Part shown: piece by piece, positions 8,964-17,647 of the stretch
How positions within the stretch are numbered: the first letter of the stretch is position 1
Layout: each line of letters starts with the position of its first letter
NCBI GenBank assembly: GCA_913054455.1
Contig: CAJXIL010000014.1
Location: 1 to 42,381 of the forward strand
Length of the DNA: 42,381 nucleotides
Reading direction: 5' to 3'
Source of the DNA: an uncultured Roseobacter sp.
GTDB taxonomy: Bacteria; Pseudomonadota; Alphaproteobacteria; Rhodobacterales; Rhodobacteraceae
Made by a program: the position numbers and the translations under genes
The notes under the pieces: generated by a model
Told to the model about the DNA's origin: nothing
Databases searched by the model: none
Seen by the model: the letters and a program-made list of their open reading frames with translations, nothing else

Positions 8964-11700
8964 CTTCGAGCGTTCCTTCGTCGAGTTCGTCATCGCCACC
9001 GTAGATCTCACGGAATTTCACGGTGTTGATCACATACTCCACGCGCTCGTCAGGACGCGCGGATTCGGGAAAGCTGATCGACCAGCCGATTACGGGGCGG
9101 TCCGGAATGCGGTCGAGGTGTGGTCTGCGTGTGTCTTCATTCTTTTCTGGCTGGCGAACTTGAACGACATGAAGAACGAAAAGCGGTTTGTCCCGCACCG
9201 CGCGGTAGATCCTGTCGGGGTATGAAACGCGTTCGTCAGCGGACTTCTTCTCGAGATTTCTGTAACGTTCCTCGGCCTCCGACGCCTTCTCGGGGTCGAC
9301 GCCTATCTTCTCGATCCCCCGGGACGCAATACGAGCCCGTTTTCCGCTCATCGAAAGGACCTGATCCGACAGGTCAGCGTATCCGATGCGCCGCATTTGG
9401 GGGCCGACTTTCCAGGCCCCGATTGGGTGGTCGTGGACTTCGCTCTTCACACTTGTGATGAGAACATCCCAGTCCTTCAGCTCATTGTCCTTCCGATCCC
9501 GGATGTAGCTGCGGATTGGCCCGGGCTGGGTGAGGAAACCTTGGTCATGATTTCGCCAGCCGAGGAGGAATTCGTCGATTGCCTCGACGTCGATATCTTC
9601 GAGTAGGTAGCCACCACTTTTCTGCTGGGCGCTATCCTGACCAAAACCTGAAGATCGAATTCGATCGAGAAAGCGGACCGCCGTAGCCTCATTCGCTTCG
9701 ATGTCATGAGGGCGAGCACTGATTTTCGAAGTTTCGACCCATGCGTTCGACAGTCCAATCATTACATGCTTCTGGCCGGAGCCCATCTTGTTCCGGGCCG
9801 TCACGAGAAGTGAAGCGGGATGGCTTCGAACAGCGAGACCAAAGTCGGCCGGAGTTGCTTTGGCCTTCTGCATCTTTTTCAGTTCCTGATGCAGTTCGTC
9901 ACTGGCTTCGGCGATATGGGCATACCAGTCGATCGCTTCGGCTGGCATCCAGATGCGGCACAGGTCCTCATATCCCCCCCGATAACCGAACCAACGTCCC
10001 ATTTGCATCAGGGTATCATACATCATGGTATTCCGAAGGAACCATGTAACCGTTAGGCCCTCGAGAGTCAGCCCCCGCGAAAGAGAGAAGCCTCCGACGG
10101 CGATCAGAGTTTGTCCTATACTTCCATCTTCGGAATAGTCGAGCCCGTTGGCGCGGCTGTTGACCTCAACTACTTTCGCGGCGGCAATGGCCTCAAGCAT
10201 TGCCTTCTGAATCTGTTCCCAGTCGAACTCGGCATCGGAATACTCCCTCAGCCAAACGGCATTCAGCGCTCGGATCTCGGGATCGGCCAAACCCTCGGTT
10301 CCACGCGAAGCATTGACACGCAGGGAATCCAGAATTGCATCAAGCTTTTCGTGAAGGCGATTTCTGATCTTGCCTTGGACATCCGTGAAACGACTGGCGT
10401 TCACCAGCATGGAACAGTGTGATTCCTTCTGACCGCGAAGATTTCGGATGGTCCGGGCAACAAGAAAAGCGCGCAGAGCGGTTTGGAGACTCGCGGGCAG
10501 CTCGTCCACACTCTGATCGATTTTGTGCTTGATAGGAAGTATGTCTTCATTATCCGATATATATCTCAACCAGGTTGGCCCGCCTTCGTCAGGCAGTCCG
10601 TCCACGAAAATTTTCGTGGGCCCGAAATAGTTCGTCGGAGCATCGAGGCCCATAATGAAATGCTTTGGAAAGAGGTCTTCTTTTTTCGCTTCGTCGTAGG
10701 AATCCGGATCGACGAAAATGTTTGCGAATGGGGTAGCCGTATAGCCAACGTAGCAGCTGCGATGGAACATTCCGAGAAGATCTCGAATCTGACCATTGAT
10801 CTTCGTGATCTCGTCCTTCGAATACTTCGTGTTGATCGACGCGTTGTCGGCTTCATCATCGATCAACAACATAGGCTGACTGATCATTTGGGCATCGCCC
10901 TTGGCGCTGTTCTCTCGCAGCCAGTCGAGAAGGTTCTTCAATGTCGAATGGTTCTTCTTGATGACCAGAACAACCGGCACCTTGTATGAGTCGATTTCGC
11001 TCGTATTGCCGGTTGCCGTCGTCTTGCGGAAGTCAGTCAGCGTATTGGTCAGACTAACCGGAGTTCGGCGGTCGTCGAACAACCCTACACCGATGGCCTT
11101 GCTTCCTTTTTTCTTGCCCTGCATGGCAAGTCGACCGGTATCCCGGCCGATGAACCCTTCGTCGATCCGCTCCTGGGTTTGGTTTCGTAGGTTGTTGTGG
11201 ATACCTGCAATCACGACGATCAGGCGATACCCGGCGTCAGCAGCCTTGCAGATCAAACCTGTGTAATTACCAGTCTTTCCGCTTTGAACGTGACCGACGA
11301 CCATGCCGCGTCGATCCCATTCCTCTTGAAGACCCGGATTGCCGAGCCGCCCCAAAATCTCGTCGGTTACCGTATCGGTGGCCGTGACCACGTCCTGAGG
11401 AAGGCCGTTTTTCAGCATCAATTTCCGATACCGGCTCCAGTAGAACGGGTCGATCGAGGCCTTGGCATCGGACAGCCACGGCCTGAAATCATCATCGTCC
11501 ACCATGGCGCCGAGCCCCATGGTGATGCCGAAACGCTCCTCGATCGTTCGGGCCAGCTGCTCCTGGCCATCCGGATCCACACCAAGCCCCATGGCACCGT
11601 TAAGCGTATTGATAAGTGCTCTCAGATCTTCTCCGCTTTTTCTCTCGAAAGCGAGCGATTGGGACACTAGGCCATCGAGCTGCTCGAATTGGGCGTTCAC
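8953..11700 (-). CDS. Z1 domain superfamily II ATPase
   Basis: A 915 aa protein. The ATPase core has Walker A GHVQSGKTGNYTG (about residue 134), Walker B as LLIDDEADNASI (~277), the next motif YVGYTATPFANIF (~318), and a late motif LMQMGRWFGYRGGYEDL (~565) with the arginine finger region. The Z1 domain follows SLSRGLTLEGLTV and is diagnostic of this family. These are superfamily II helicase-like DNA-dependent ATPases, presumed to translocate on or remodel DNA for an associated nuclease. It starts at GTG 11700, overlapping the stop of the GHL gene by four bases (GTGA), and overlaps the nuclease gene downstream by 11 bases. Every junction in the operon overlaps, a strong sign of coupled synthesis of one machine. 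Confidence 0.93.
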   Translation of the reverse strand: MNAQFEQLDGLVSQSLAFERKSGEDLRALINTLNGAMGLGVDPDGQEQLARTIEERFGITMGLGAMVDDDDFRPWLSDAKASIDPFYWSRYRKLMLKNGLPQDVVTATDTVTDEILGRLGNPGLQEEWDRRGMVVGHVQSGKTGNYTGLICKAADAGYRLIVVIAGIHNNLRNQTQERIDEGFIGRDTGRLAMQGKKKGSKAIGVGLFDDRRTPVSLTNTLTDFRKTTATGNTSEIDSYKVPVVLVIKKNHSTLKNLLDWLRENSAKGDAQMISQPMLLIDDEADNASINTKYSKDEITKINGQIRDLLGMFHRSCYVGYTATPFANIFVDPDSYDEAKKEDLFPKHFIMGLDAPTNYFGPTKIFVDGLPDEGGPTWLRYISDNEDILPIKHKIDQSVDELPASLQTALRAFLVARTIRNLRGQKESHCSMLVNASRFTDVQGKIRNRLHEKLDAILDSLRVNASRGTEGLADPEIRALNAVWLREYSDAEFDWEQIQKAMLEAIAAAKVVEVNSRANGLDYSEDGSIGQTLIAVGGFSLSRGLTLEGLTVTWFLRNTMMYDTLMQMGRWFGYRGGYEDLCRIWMPAEAIDWYAHIAEASDELHQELKKMQKAKATPADFGLAVRSHPASLLVTARNKMGSGQKHVMIGLSNAWVETSKISARPHDIEANEATAVRFLDRIRSSGFGQDSAQQKSGGYLLEDIDVEAIDEFLLGWRNHDQGFLTQPGPIRSYIRDRKDNELKDWDVLITSVKSEVHDHPIGAWKVGPQMRRIGYADLSDQVLSMSGKRARIASRGIEKIGVDPEKASEAEERYRNLEKKSADERVSYPDRIYRAVRDKPLFVLHVVQVRQPEKNEDTRRPHLDRIPDRPVIGWSISFPESARPDERVEYVINTVKFREIYGGDDELDEGTLEDDY

Positions 11701-13214
11701 TGTTGCTCTCCCTCTAAAATGCCTTCAGTCAACCTGCGCACATCTTCCTTGTGACTACGCAGTGGTTCGTTCGAGCATAGGCTGGACACAGCGTCCGAGG
11801 CTGTCATCCCCATGCCCAGCAGTGTTCTGATCGCCGTTTCCGCGCCAACAGCAAGCGATGCAAAATCTGCTTCGTCCGCATGCACGTCCTCGGCGCCACC
11901 GAGCATGTCCGCGTGCAGAGATTCCATCGGCAGGCCGGCTCCAACGAGCTTCAGACAGGTCCTGAAGCCATGGCGAAATTCTTCTGGCAGGCTATCGGCA
12001 AAACCGGAGATTGCCGGATGATCGGAATTCGGGCGATAAAAGATCTTTCCATCCTTCAGGTTCCGGGTCCAGAAAGGCAACTTCGTTTCGTCGACCAGCT
12101 TCTGGCCGCGGCGTTTGTAGGTGCGTTTCGAGGTTCCCTGTAGTCGTTCCACAATCTTGCGAAGCCGGTCTCTCACGACAGGCGGCATCTGCGCATTTGC
12201 CTTGCGAACGTCGATCTTCCAGTCGGCGTCCATGGTGTTCGGGATGTCCACCCGCACTCGCGACAGCTTGGTGAGTTCGGTCTGCCGCGCAAGCCCGAGC
12301 CAACTGCCTGCGATTATCAGCCGTTTCTCTCGATAGATGTAAAATCCTTGCGTGCGCAAGTGTCCTTCAGGCCCGCCAAGATCGTCCCACTCTGACTTGG
12401 AAACCATCTTGTGGTGCGGGAGTGTGTAGCATTGTGTTTCCACATTTCCCTTGGCCAGAGGAAGAACTTCAACAGGGTCAGGCTGCGTAGCCTTGTGTTG
12501 AGAAGCGAACGGATCAATGGGCTGCAACTTCCGCCCATTCAACAGCAGGCTGAGCCTCGGTCGAAAGCCTTCCATGTAACGGTGAAAGCAAAGCCTTAAG
12601 TGGCGCTCCGCCGCGGAGAGCGCCTTATTGATTTCTGCAGCCCTTTTATTGGCGTCATTGATATAACCTGTCGAAAGGCGGTCAAGCTTCCGCCACAGCA
12701 CGATTGTGCCTGTTTCAGCCAGCCGGTCTGTTGAGGGCATATCAGTAAGATCATCTTCGAAATCGACTTTCCAGACATTGGTCTTGGCAACTTTATCGAG
12801 ATCCCATGTTGCCGCAGATATGCGCCCGTCGCACCGAGAAATTACGGTCAACTGCCGACACTGCGAGAAGCTGGCGCTCTTCAATCCGAGACCGAACCGA
12901 CCGAGATCATGCCCTGCTCTTTCGTCTAGCGGATTTCTCGAACCGGGGCGCATGGCCTCCACCAATTCCGCTTCGTCCATGCCTTTTCCGTTATCGATGA
13001 TCGCGATCCACGGGTCCTCACCAATAGTTTCCGCGACTATTTCCACTCTCGAAGCGCCCGCTGTTATGGAGTTATCGATGATGTCTGCCATCGCTGTTTC
13101 GAGGGTGTATCCGAAATCTCGCATCCCTTCGATTAGAGAGGCAGCGTGTGGCGTGGCGTCAGCCTGCCGTTTGCTCGGATGTTTTGACAATGGATGTTGG
13201 TCCGCCGCTTGCAA
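11697..13214 (-). CDS. GHL (MutL/MORC-like) ATPase of Z1 locus
   Basis: A 505 aa protein with the Bergerat ATP-binding fold of gyrase, Hsp90, histidine kinases and MutL. Motifs: N-box AMADIIDNSITAGA (about residues 40-53), G1 IAIIDNGKGMDEAE (~75), G2 LGRFGLGLKSASFSQC (~105). Downstream, an S5-like region is expected, followed by a basic linker (TSKRTYKRRGQK). It is the first gene of the four-gene operon. Prokaryotic GHL proteins next to Z1 ATPases, nucleases and methylases have been described from comparative genomics as relatives of eukaryotic MORC proteins acting in restriction-modification; the assignment here is by motif and context. Start uncertain: TTG at 13214 lies directly behind a pentanucleotide repeat and has no ribosome site, whereas TTG at 13190 has GGCGGA upstream. 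Confidence 0.92.
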   Translation of the reverse strand: MQAADQHPLSKHPSKRQADATPHAASLIEGMRDFGYTLETAMADIIDNSITAGASRVEIVAETIGEDPWIAIIDNGKGMDEAELVEAMRPGSRNPLDERAGHDLGRFGLGLKSASFSQCRQLTVISRCDGRISAATWDLDKVAKTNVWKVDFEDDLTDMPSTDRLAETGTIVLWRKLDRLSTGYINDANKRAAEINKALSAAERHLRLCFHRYMEGFRPRLSLLLNGRKLQPIDPFASQHKATQPDPVEVLPLAKGNVETQCYTLPHHKMVSKSEWDDLGGPEGHLRTQGFYIYREKRLIIAGSWLGLARQTELTKLSRVRVDIPNTMDADWKIDVRKANAQMPPVVRDRLRKIVERLQGTSKRTYKRRGQKLVDETKLPFWTRNLKDGKIFYRPNSDHPAISGFADSLPEEFRHGFRTCLKLVGAGLPMESLHADMLGGAEDVHADEADFASLAVGAETAIRTLLGMGMTASDAVSSLCSNEPLRSHKEDVRRLTEGILEGEQQ

Positions 13215-13216
13215 TT

Positions 13217-13238
13217 CGTTCGTTTCGTTTCGTTTCGT
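13217..13238. repeat. Pentanucleotide repeat before GHL ATPase gene
   Basis: Tandem CGTTT units (three perfect, flanked by partial units), which is CGAAA on the coding strand, ending three bases before the TTG at 13214. Short tandem repeats at a gene start can change length by slippage and alter expression. With so few copies this is only a possibility. Confidence 0.5.
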
Positions 13239-13419
13239 GAAATAAATTAGCCTATCAACTACCAGTAAGATACTTTCGCCCTAGGATTGCAACCTTAGTT
13301 GAGCGCAAAAAGGCGAAACCGGGTTCGTCTTGCTTAGAGTGAAGATGAAATCTGCCCTCCACGAGAGACGGTTCGCGCACCGGCTGAGATGTATCCAACC
13401 TTGGAAATAGGATACACAA

Positions 13420-13687
13420 ATGACCAAGATTCGTAGATTTTCAGATACTTTTAAGACTAGCATCGAATTTATGGGCGGCCACGTATGAACGAAGAGCTGA
13501 AAGAAATTGGTCTAAATGTCGGCCGCCGCGCGTGCCGAATTAGTGCCCCCGAACGGCATATCCGGGATCCGAACGCGCAAACAGAAGGTGACCACAGAGA
13601 TCAATCTCAAGCTTAACATCGCGCCCATTCTTCTGGATCGGATTTTCTCGGCTGATCTGCCAAACCAGAAGCAGGCAGGCAACATCA
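13420..13687 (+). pseudogene. IS3-family transposase remnant
   Basis: Two joined fragments of an IS3-family element. From 13420, MTKIRRFSDTFKTSIEF matches the start of OrfA. From 13485, MNEELKEIGLNVGRR matches the middle of OrfB, continuing after a frameshift as NGISGIRTRKQKVTTE, NIAPILLDRIFSADLPNQKQ and AGNIS in another frame (about 13555-13687). The DDE catalytic region is missing, so the element is dead. An internal deletion joined OrfA to OrfB. No clear terminal inverted repeat is found, although TGTATCC and its reverse complement lie 13 bp apart just before OrfA (13390-13416). It marks past insertion between the defence operon and the Rep-like gene. Confidence 0.8.
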
Positions 13688-13743
13688 GTTCAGCCTTCTC
13701 CCTCGCTCAGCCTTCGGCCTCTCTCAGTCCGAGGAGCACCTCC

Positions 13744-13917
13744 CTACTGTCGGCGCTCAACCAAGTCTTGTAATTGATCTATTGTTATGCGGGGGTGGTC
13801 GATGATGTTTCCTTTTGGCCATAGAAAGCCATTACGGCCAGATTGAAGCCGTGCAGGAGAAATCTGTAGGAAGTTGCTGATCACCTGTAGCGTTGCAGAC
13901 AGGCCTCTGGCGGTCAC
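13744..13917 (-). CDS. Small ORF behind HUH gene (57 aa)
   Basis: A GTG-started frame directly following the TAG of the HUH gene, without a gap. The protein (VTARGLSATLQVISNFLQ ... FLWPKGNIIDHPRITID) has balanced composition and a possible helical N-terminus. No family recognised. The abutting position suggests translational coupling with the Rep-like gene or, less likely, that the TAG interrupts a longer protein, since the two share a reading frame. Confidence 0.4.
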   Translation of the reverse strand: MTARGLSATLQVISNFLQISPARLQSGRNGFLWPKGNIIDHPRITIDQLQDLVERRQ

Positions 13918-14427
13918 CTAGATGTTAATGAATTCCCGGAACACGACGAATTTCTCGAAGTGCGTCTCCTCGGCGCTCACTTTAGTGATATACTCGATAA
14001 CTCCCGGAGATTCAACGCTCTGGCAGTCAAAAGATCCCTGTGGAACCAAACTCTGCCAGTGAGTGTGCCCGATCTCGGGTAATCGACGCGTCCGTTCGGC
14101 ACGAATGGAAGAGGTGATACAGGGGTCCACTTCGGTGATCACATGCCAGTGGGGGTTCACGTCTATCTTTTCCGGGAATGCGAACCAGACCAGCCGTTCG
14201 TCCGGCCGCTTGGCCCACTTGGGGCCATTAATTTCACGATTCACGCGCGCATCCCACTCTTTAAGCAAAGCGCGCATGCGCGGATAGCTCAGCGACTGAT
14301 AGTTAGATGCTAGGGTGATGAAGTGGGTGAATGCGTAATCTAGTAGCTTGGCGCGAAGTTCATGGCGCATGCGCCTGTATGGCGGTGGTCCCCCGAAGTT
14401 CCGGCTGGTGGTGGCCCAATCTTTCAT
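13918..14427 (-). CDS. HUH-endonuclease (Rep-like) protein
   Basis: A 169 aa protein with the two hallmark motifs of single-strand DNA nicking HUH enzymes: PHWHVITEV (His-hydrophobic-His, about residue 92) for metal binding, and IEYITKV (Tyr-x-x-Lys, about residue 144), where Tyr would attack the DNA backbone. The N-terminal half carries a basic stretch, REINGPKWAKRPDER. It would nick one DNA strand to start rolling-circle replication or transfer, as in plasmid and phage Rep proteins. A TATAAT box lies 37 bp upstream, and AGGAA precedes the ATG. The stop at 13918 is in the same frame as the 57 aa ORF that follows, so the protein may once have been longer. A decayed plasmid or phage replication gene is the alternative to a working one. 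Confidence 0.6.
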   Translation of the reverse strand: MKDWATTSRNFGGPPPYRRMRHELRAKLLDYAFTHFITLASNYQSLSYPRMRALLKEWDARVNREINGPKWAKRPDERLVWFAFPEKIDVNPHWHVITEVDPCITSSIRAERTRRLPEIGHTHWQSLVPQGSFDCQSVESPGVIEYITKVSAEETHFEKFVVFREFINI

Positions 14428-14463
14428 GTGAACGATTCCTGAAAATTTATTGTTCTATCGAGC

Positions 14464-14469
14464 ATTATA
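14464..14469 (-). promoter_or_regulatory. -10 box of HUH gene
   Basis: A perfect TATAAT on the minus strand, 37 bp before the ATG at 14427. No good -35 hexamer is seen at 17 bp spacing. A sigma-70-like promoter is possible. Confidence 0.35.
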
Positions 14470-15366
14470 GCGCCCATGACCTCAGATGCAGAAATTTACC
14501 AAAAGCAGTTGCCGCGGCACTGAACATCCAGGTGAAACCTGCTCTCATCAGCGCGCAGCGCCAGGCCGGATGGGGGGCTCTGGCCGCTTCCAGTGTTGTT
14601 TTGAAGGTTGTTTGGAGCAGCCAGAGGTGTAACGCGCAACTCTGGCTCTCTCAACGGCTATTTGATAGCCTCAACCAAGCATTGGCAGGGCCGCAACGCA
14701 GCGAGGTTCAGCAGATACTGTTCTGATGCAGGGGCAATGATGAGTGCGGCATGCACAATGGGAGGTTCCAAATGCCGTAATACGGTGGCGCCAGCATACA
14801 TCCCCATCGCACCCATGGGCATTTTCTAGGACTTCGTGCTCCCTATTGGAATGACCAATGACGTCTACTGCAATGTAGGGCCATTCCCTGCCGTTAGCGT
14901 TGTGCTTTTCAGGTCCTTCTGTGGTGACTGGGACAGTTGGCGCGCGGTCCTGCCCCTGTGCTTCATGGGGTTCATATAGCTACATATTGATGTGACTATA
15001 TGGCTAAGTAGTGATGTTAATTCCTATCCGATCCCCCTTTAGTTTTCGCAGGACTGTGGGCAGGGTGTAATTGCCTTGACGACTTGACGCGGCGGAGGCG
15101 TTGTAGCTGACGGCGAGCTTGAGGGAGTTTCTCCAGTATGAAGAAGGTATTCACCACTCAGGAGCTGTAACTTTCAGCCCAAAATTGACACAACAGAGCG
15201 TTAAATTATCCGCACGATAACCTTGGCGGAAAGCCGTCATTCGCTGCCTCTTGCACCCATGGCCGTTATCAAACCGCCGGGTGCGGACATAGTTTTGACG
15301 GCCACGTTCACCAGAGCAGAGTGTCCCTTCCAGCCAGAAAGATGCTTCTACATAACCGTCGGTCGC
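14470..15366. other. Gene-poor decayed stretch
   Basis: About 900 bp with no convincing coding frame on either strand; short frames are interrupted and show no family motif. The texture, with scattered short frames and changing composition, suggests remnants of mobile or cargo genes. Nothing specific can be named. Confidence 0.5.
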
Positions 15367-15912
15367 CTACGTGGAAGAAAGTAGATTATTTTGAGAGAGT
15401 ATTTCCAATAACTCCGTAGCTTCTGTCGCATTCACTTGCCGCCTCACGAAGGGCGCTTCTTCAACGCCATAACTGAATATTTTGCACCCTTGATGCCTCA
15501 TTGATACGTGGGTCACGCACGGGCTCTCGATATTCTTGGCGCGATGTATCGTGCCCGCTTTGATGAAATAGTCTTGTCCGTCAATGCTGATGAAGCTTGC
15601 CAATTCCGATATCGTCCCAAGCCTCCCCGTCTCATTTAGTATCGATTTACCATCCGCATAGTCCACCGAGAACTCTGTCAAGTTTCCTTCACTACCAGAA
15701 ATGAACTCAGCAATATGGTTCTCGATGGACCCAACGAGAATGCTGGAGTGCAAATCGAACTCATGAGTGTGCCACGTATTCTCCGCGGAGAAGCCTGCAT
15801 TCCCTCCATAAACATGAAGGCGACGGGTAACCTCGCCAGAGGACAAAACCAGATAGTAAAAGCCAAGCGGATGAACGCGAAAGCTGGGGATTTGACCTTT
15901 GTCGACATTCAT
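15367..15912 (-). CDS. Cupin-like protein of two-gene operon
   Basis: A 181 aa protein with no family I can name. Residues ~46-62 (NTWHTHEFDLHSSILVG) carry an H-x-H and later His/Asp arrangement, followed by a small-residue turn, resembling the first metal motif of cupins. The strands around it (PLGFYYLVLSS, RRLHVYGG) fit a beta-sandwich. The ATG at 15912 overlaps the stop of the upstream membrane-protein gene by four bases (ATGA), so the two are almost certainly co-translated. GC content is visibly lower than in the core genes, a sign of transfer. It lies within a defence-bearing island. A sensor or enzyme acting on a small molecule is conceivable, but this is inference. Confidence 0.7.
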   Translation of the reverse strand: MNVDKGQIPSFRVHPLGFYYLVLSSGEVTRRLHVYGGNAGFSAENTWHTHEFDLHSSILVGSIENHIAEFISGSEGNLTEFSVDYADGKSILNETGRLGTISELASFISIDGQDYFIKAGTIHRAKNIESPCVTHVSMRHQGCKIFSYGVEEAPFVRRQVNATEATELLEILSQNNLLSST

Positions 15913-16841
15913 TTGTAGCGATGGTCCTTAGGCTTGATTATGGAAAATATGTCCTCGCGATACTGCCTTACTCTGTCTTCTGGAAAGCCAAAGCTGAGTA
16001 ACGCCTCGACAGGAATATCCTCATCGCCCGCGCGATGCTTTTGCCACTGATAGGCGCTCAAATTGACCTCCCGAGATAACTCCACCTCACAGATCATCAT
16101 TGTTCGAAACATTTCAAAGAATTGACTCTGCCTCGAGAACTTCAACCCATATAGAGATTTGTCGTCTTCAGTAAGGATCGCGCCCTGATCTGACATATCG
16201 ATTCGAAAGGATGGAAGGAAATTGGACAAGCAGACTTTGATTTTAAGATTTCTATTGTTGGCGGCAGCTAAGGCACATGCCGCAGAAGTTGCAATTGCGC
16301 TCCTGAAGAGCTTGTCTTTTCCATCATTCTCTCCAAGAATGCTAACCATACCTTCGTAGGCTTCTGACAATCTTTCAATCTGGGGATCGGGAAGCAAGAT
16401 AGTAACATCTATAGTTTTGCGAGCCTTTCGAGCATGATCACTTAATCTTTGAAGCGTTTCAGCCCGGAAGTAAGTCGCTGATCGCCCCCAAAAGAAATAT
16501 AACGCCGTATCTTCAGGCAAGCCCTTTATTTCATCAGATATATCCCCAGGTCGCAGCGTCTCTATCTCCGGTCTTTCGATATCCTCATGTATAAAATATA
16601 TAAATGCGCCATAAACAACCAAAACGGTTAGAGCTGCGGAGAATAGATTTGCAGACACCGAGCGAATAAAACCGGCCCACATGTTGCCTGAGTCCAGAAA
16701 GGATGCTGACCAATAGCAAAGAGCTGTTGCCAAGGCCAAGATTGCAAATGTCCAAATAAACCTCCGGCGAGCGGACCGAGAGCCGAGATCGTTCAGCACG
16801 TTAAGACTGATATACTTACTGGCGCGCGGCTTCGACGGCAT
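15909..16841 (-). CDS. Two-helix membrane protein, possible PLD-like domain
   Basis: A 310 aa protein from the ATG at 16841 (MPSKPRASKYISLN); a TTG at 16865 is possible. Two hydrophobic helices near the N-terminus (about residues 29-50 and 60-84: FAILALATALCYWSA and LFSAALTVLVVYGAFIYF) anchor it in the inner membrane. The rest is soluble, beginning with YFFWGRSATYFRAETLQRL and DVTILLPDP. That strand-helix-strand layout resembles phospholipase-D-like nuclease or related nucleotide-sensing folds, but no HxK motif is present, so the resemblance is weak. Two N-terminal helices plus a cytosolic sensing domain recur in defence effectors that damage membranes. It forms an overlapping operon with the cupin-like gene, is low in GC, and is not a recognised family. 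Confidence 0.7.
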   Translation of the reverse strand: MPSKPRASKYISLNVLNDLGSRSARRRFIWTFAILALATALCYWSASFLDSGNMWAGFIRSVSANLFSAALTVLVVYGAFIYFIHEDIERPEIETLRPGDISDEIKGLPEDTALYFFWGRSATYFRAETLQRLSDHARKARKTIDVTILLPDPQIERLSEAYEGMVSILGENDGKDKLFRSAIATSAACALAAANNRNLKIKVCLSNFLPSFRIDMSDQGAILTEDDKSLYGLKFSRQSQFFEMFRTMMICEVELSREVNLSAYQWQKHRAGDEDIPVEALLSFGFPEDRVRQYREDIFSIIKPKDHRYK

Positions 16842-17404
16842 TTCTGGGTCCAATCTGTGTCTCAAATGCTACTGATAACGTCTGCTATGTATCGCTGCAA
16901 TAAGAACGGGCTCTATGTCCACTCGACGGATGCTAATGCTTAGTGTCTCTTGGGTATAGGCAGCAGTTTTTCGCTGGCCCTGGTTGCCACCTCGCCCAAA
17001 GGGATCGGCAGCTTTGGGACCGTTGTGGGATACTTCGATGTCGGCAACGTGCTGATGGCACAAACTGTTCTTTAGTCTCTTCCAGGCCATACAGATTGAT
17101 CTGGTGATTGCCTCTATGAGGCGGCCAAGAGGCATGCTTCTAAGCACTGGGAGGACTGGGCGGCCCGGACAGAGATGAGAGAGGATCGCGGACGGACAGA
17201 TAGGCTCCGCTGGACGATCCGGAATTGGTTGTGATCTGTCAGCCCCATCATGGATTATGCCGCCGTATTATCAATGCGCTCAAATTATTCAGGGAAATTG
17301 CCAACCCTACTTAGCCCCTAAGCGGTGCCTGCGCGTTACCCAAACCGCAAATCTAAGGACCGGGATATTTTCAATACCCTTGTTTTATTGGGTGCGACGG
17401 GACG
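16842..17404. other. No convincing gene
   Basis: A stretch without a gene I trust. A 92 aa frame (16869-17147, minus) has no recognisable motif and unlikely composition. The region probably holds the promoter of the two-gene operon and old island DNA. Confidence 0.5.
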
Positions 17405-17558
17405 AAAGGTTTACATAGCCACCGATTTTTTTGTTTTCAGGCTCGGATTCGTAAACTTAGTGTAAACTTAGTGTAAACTTTTTGGCCCATTTTTAGGCGT
17501 TTTGGGGATCAAAAGGTTTACATGGTTCTTGTTTTGGGGGTGCACGATGTAAACCTTT
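17405..17558. repeat. GTAAACCTTT repeat block, island 2
   Basis: AAAGGTTTAC at 17405-17414 and 17512-17521; GTAAACCTTT at 17549-17558; and three tandem GTAAACTT variants at 17451, 17462 and 17473, two of them part of an 11 bp GTAAACTTAGT unit. The block and its right flank match 118-250 in island 1. Repeats in both orientations suggest binding sites of an island-encoded protein or an origin-like element. Confidence 0.6.
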
Positions 17559-17647
17559 GTCAACCTTGCGCAACCTTTGAGGGCGCAATCGGGATCCGGC
17601 GAGGCGCGGTCCTTGAGCCATTCCTCGCCAGCGCGAGGCCTATCGGC

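Noticed and set aside
13281-13463. A 60 aa frame opposite the IS3 OrfA fragment
   Set aside because: It is antisense to the recognised transposase remnant.
16869-17147. A 92 aa frame upstream of the membrane protein gene
   Set aside because: No motif, odd composition, no ribosome site and no paralogue in island 1; more likely chance in decayed DNA.
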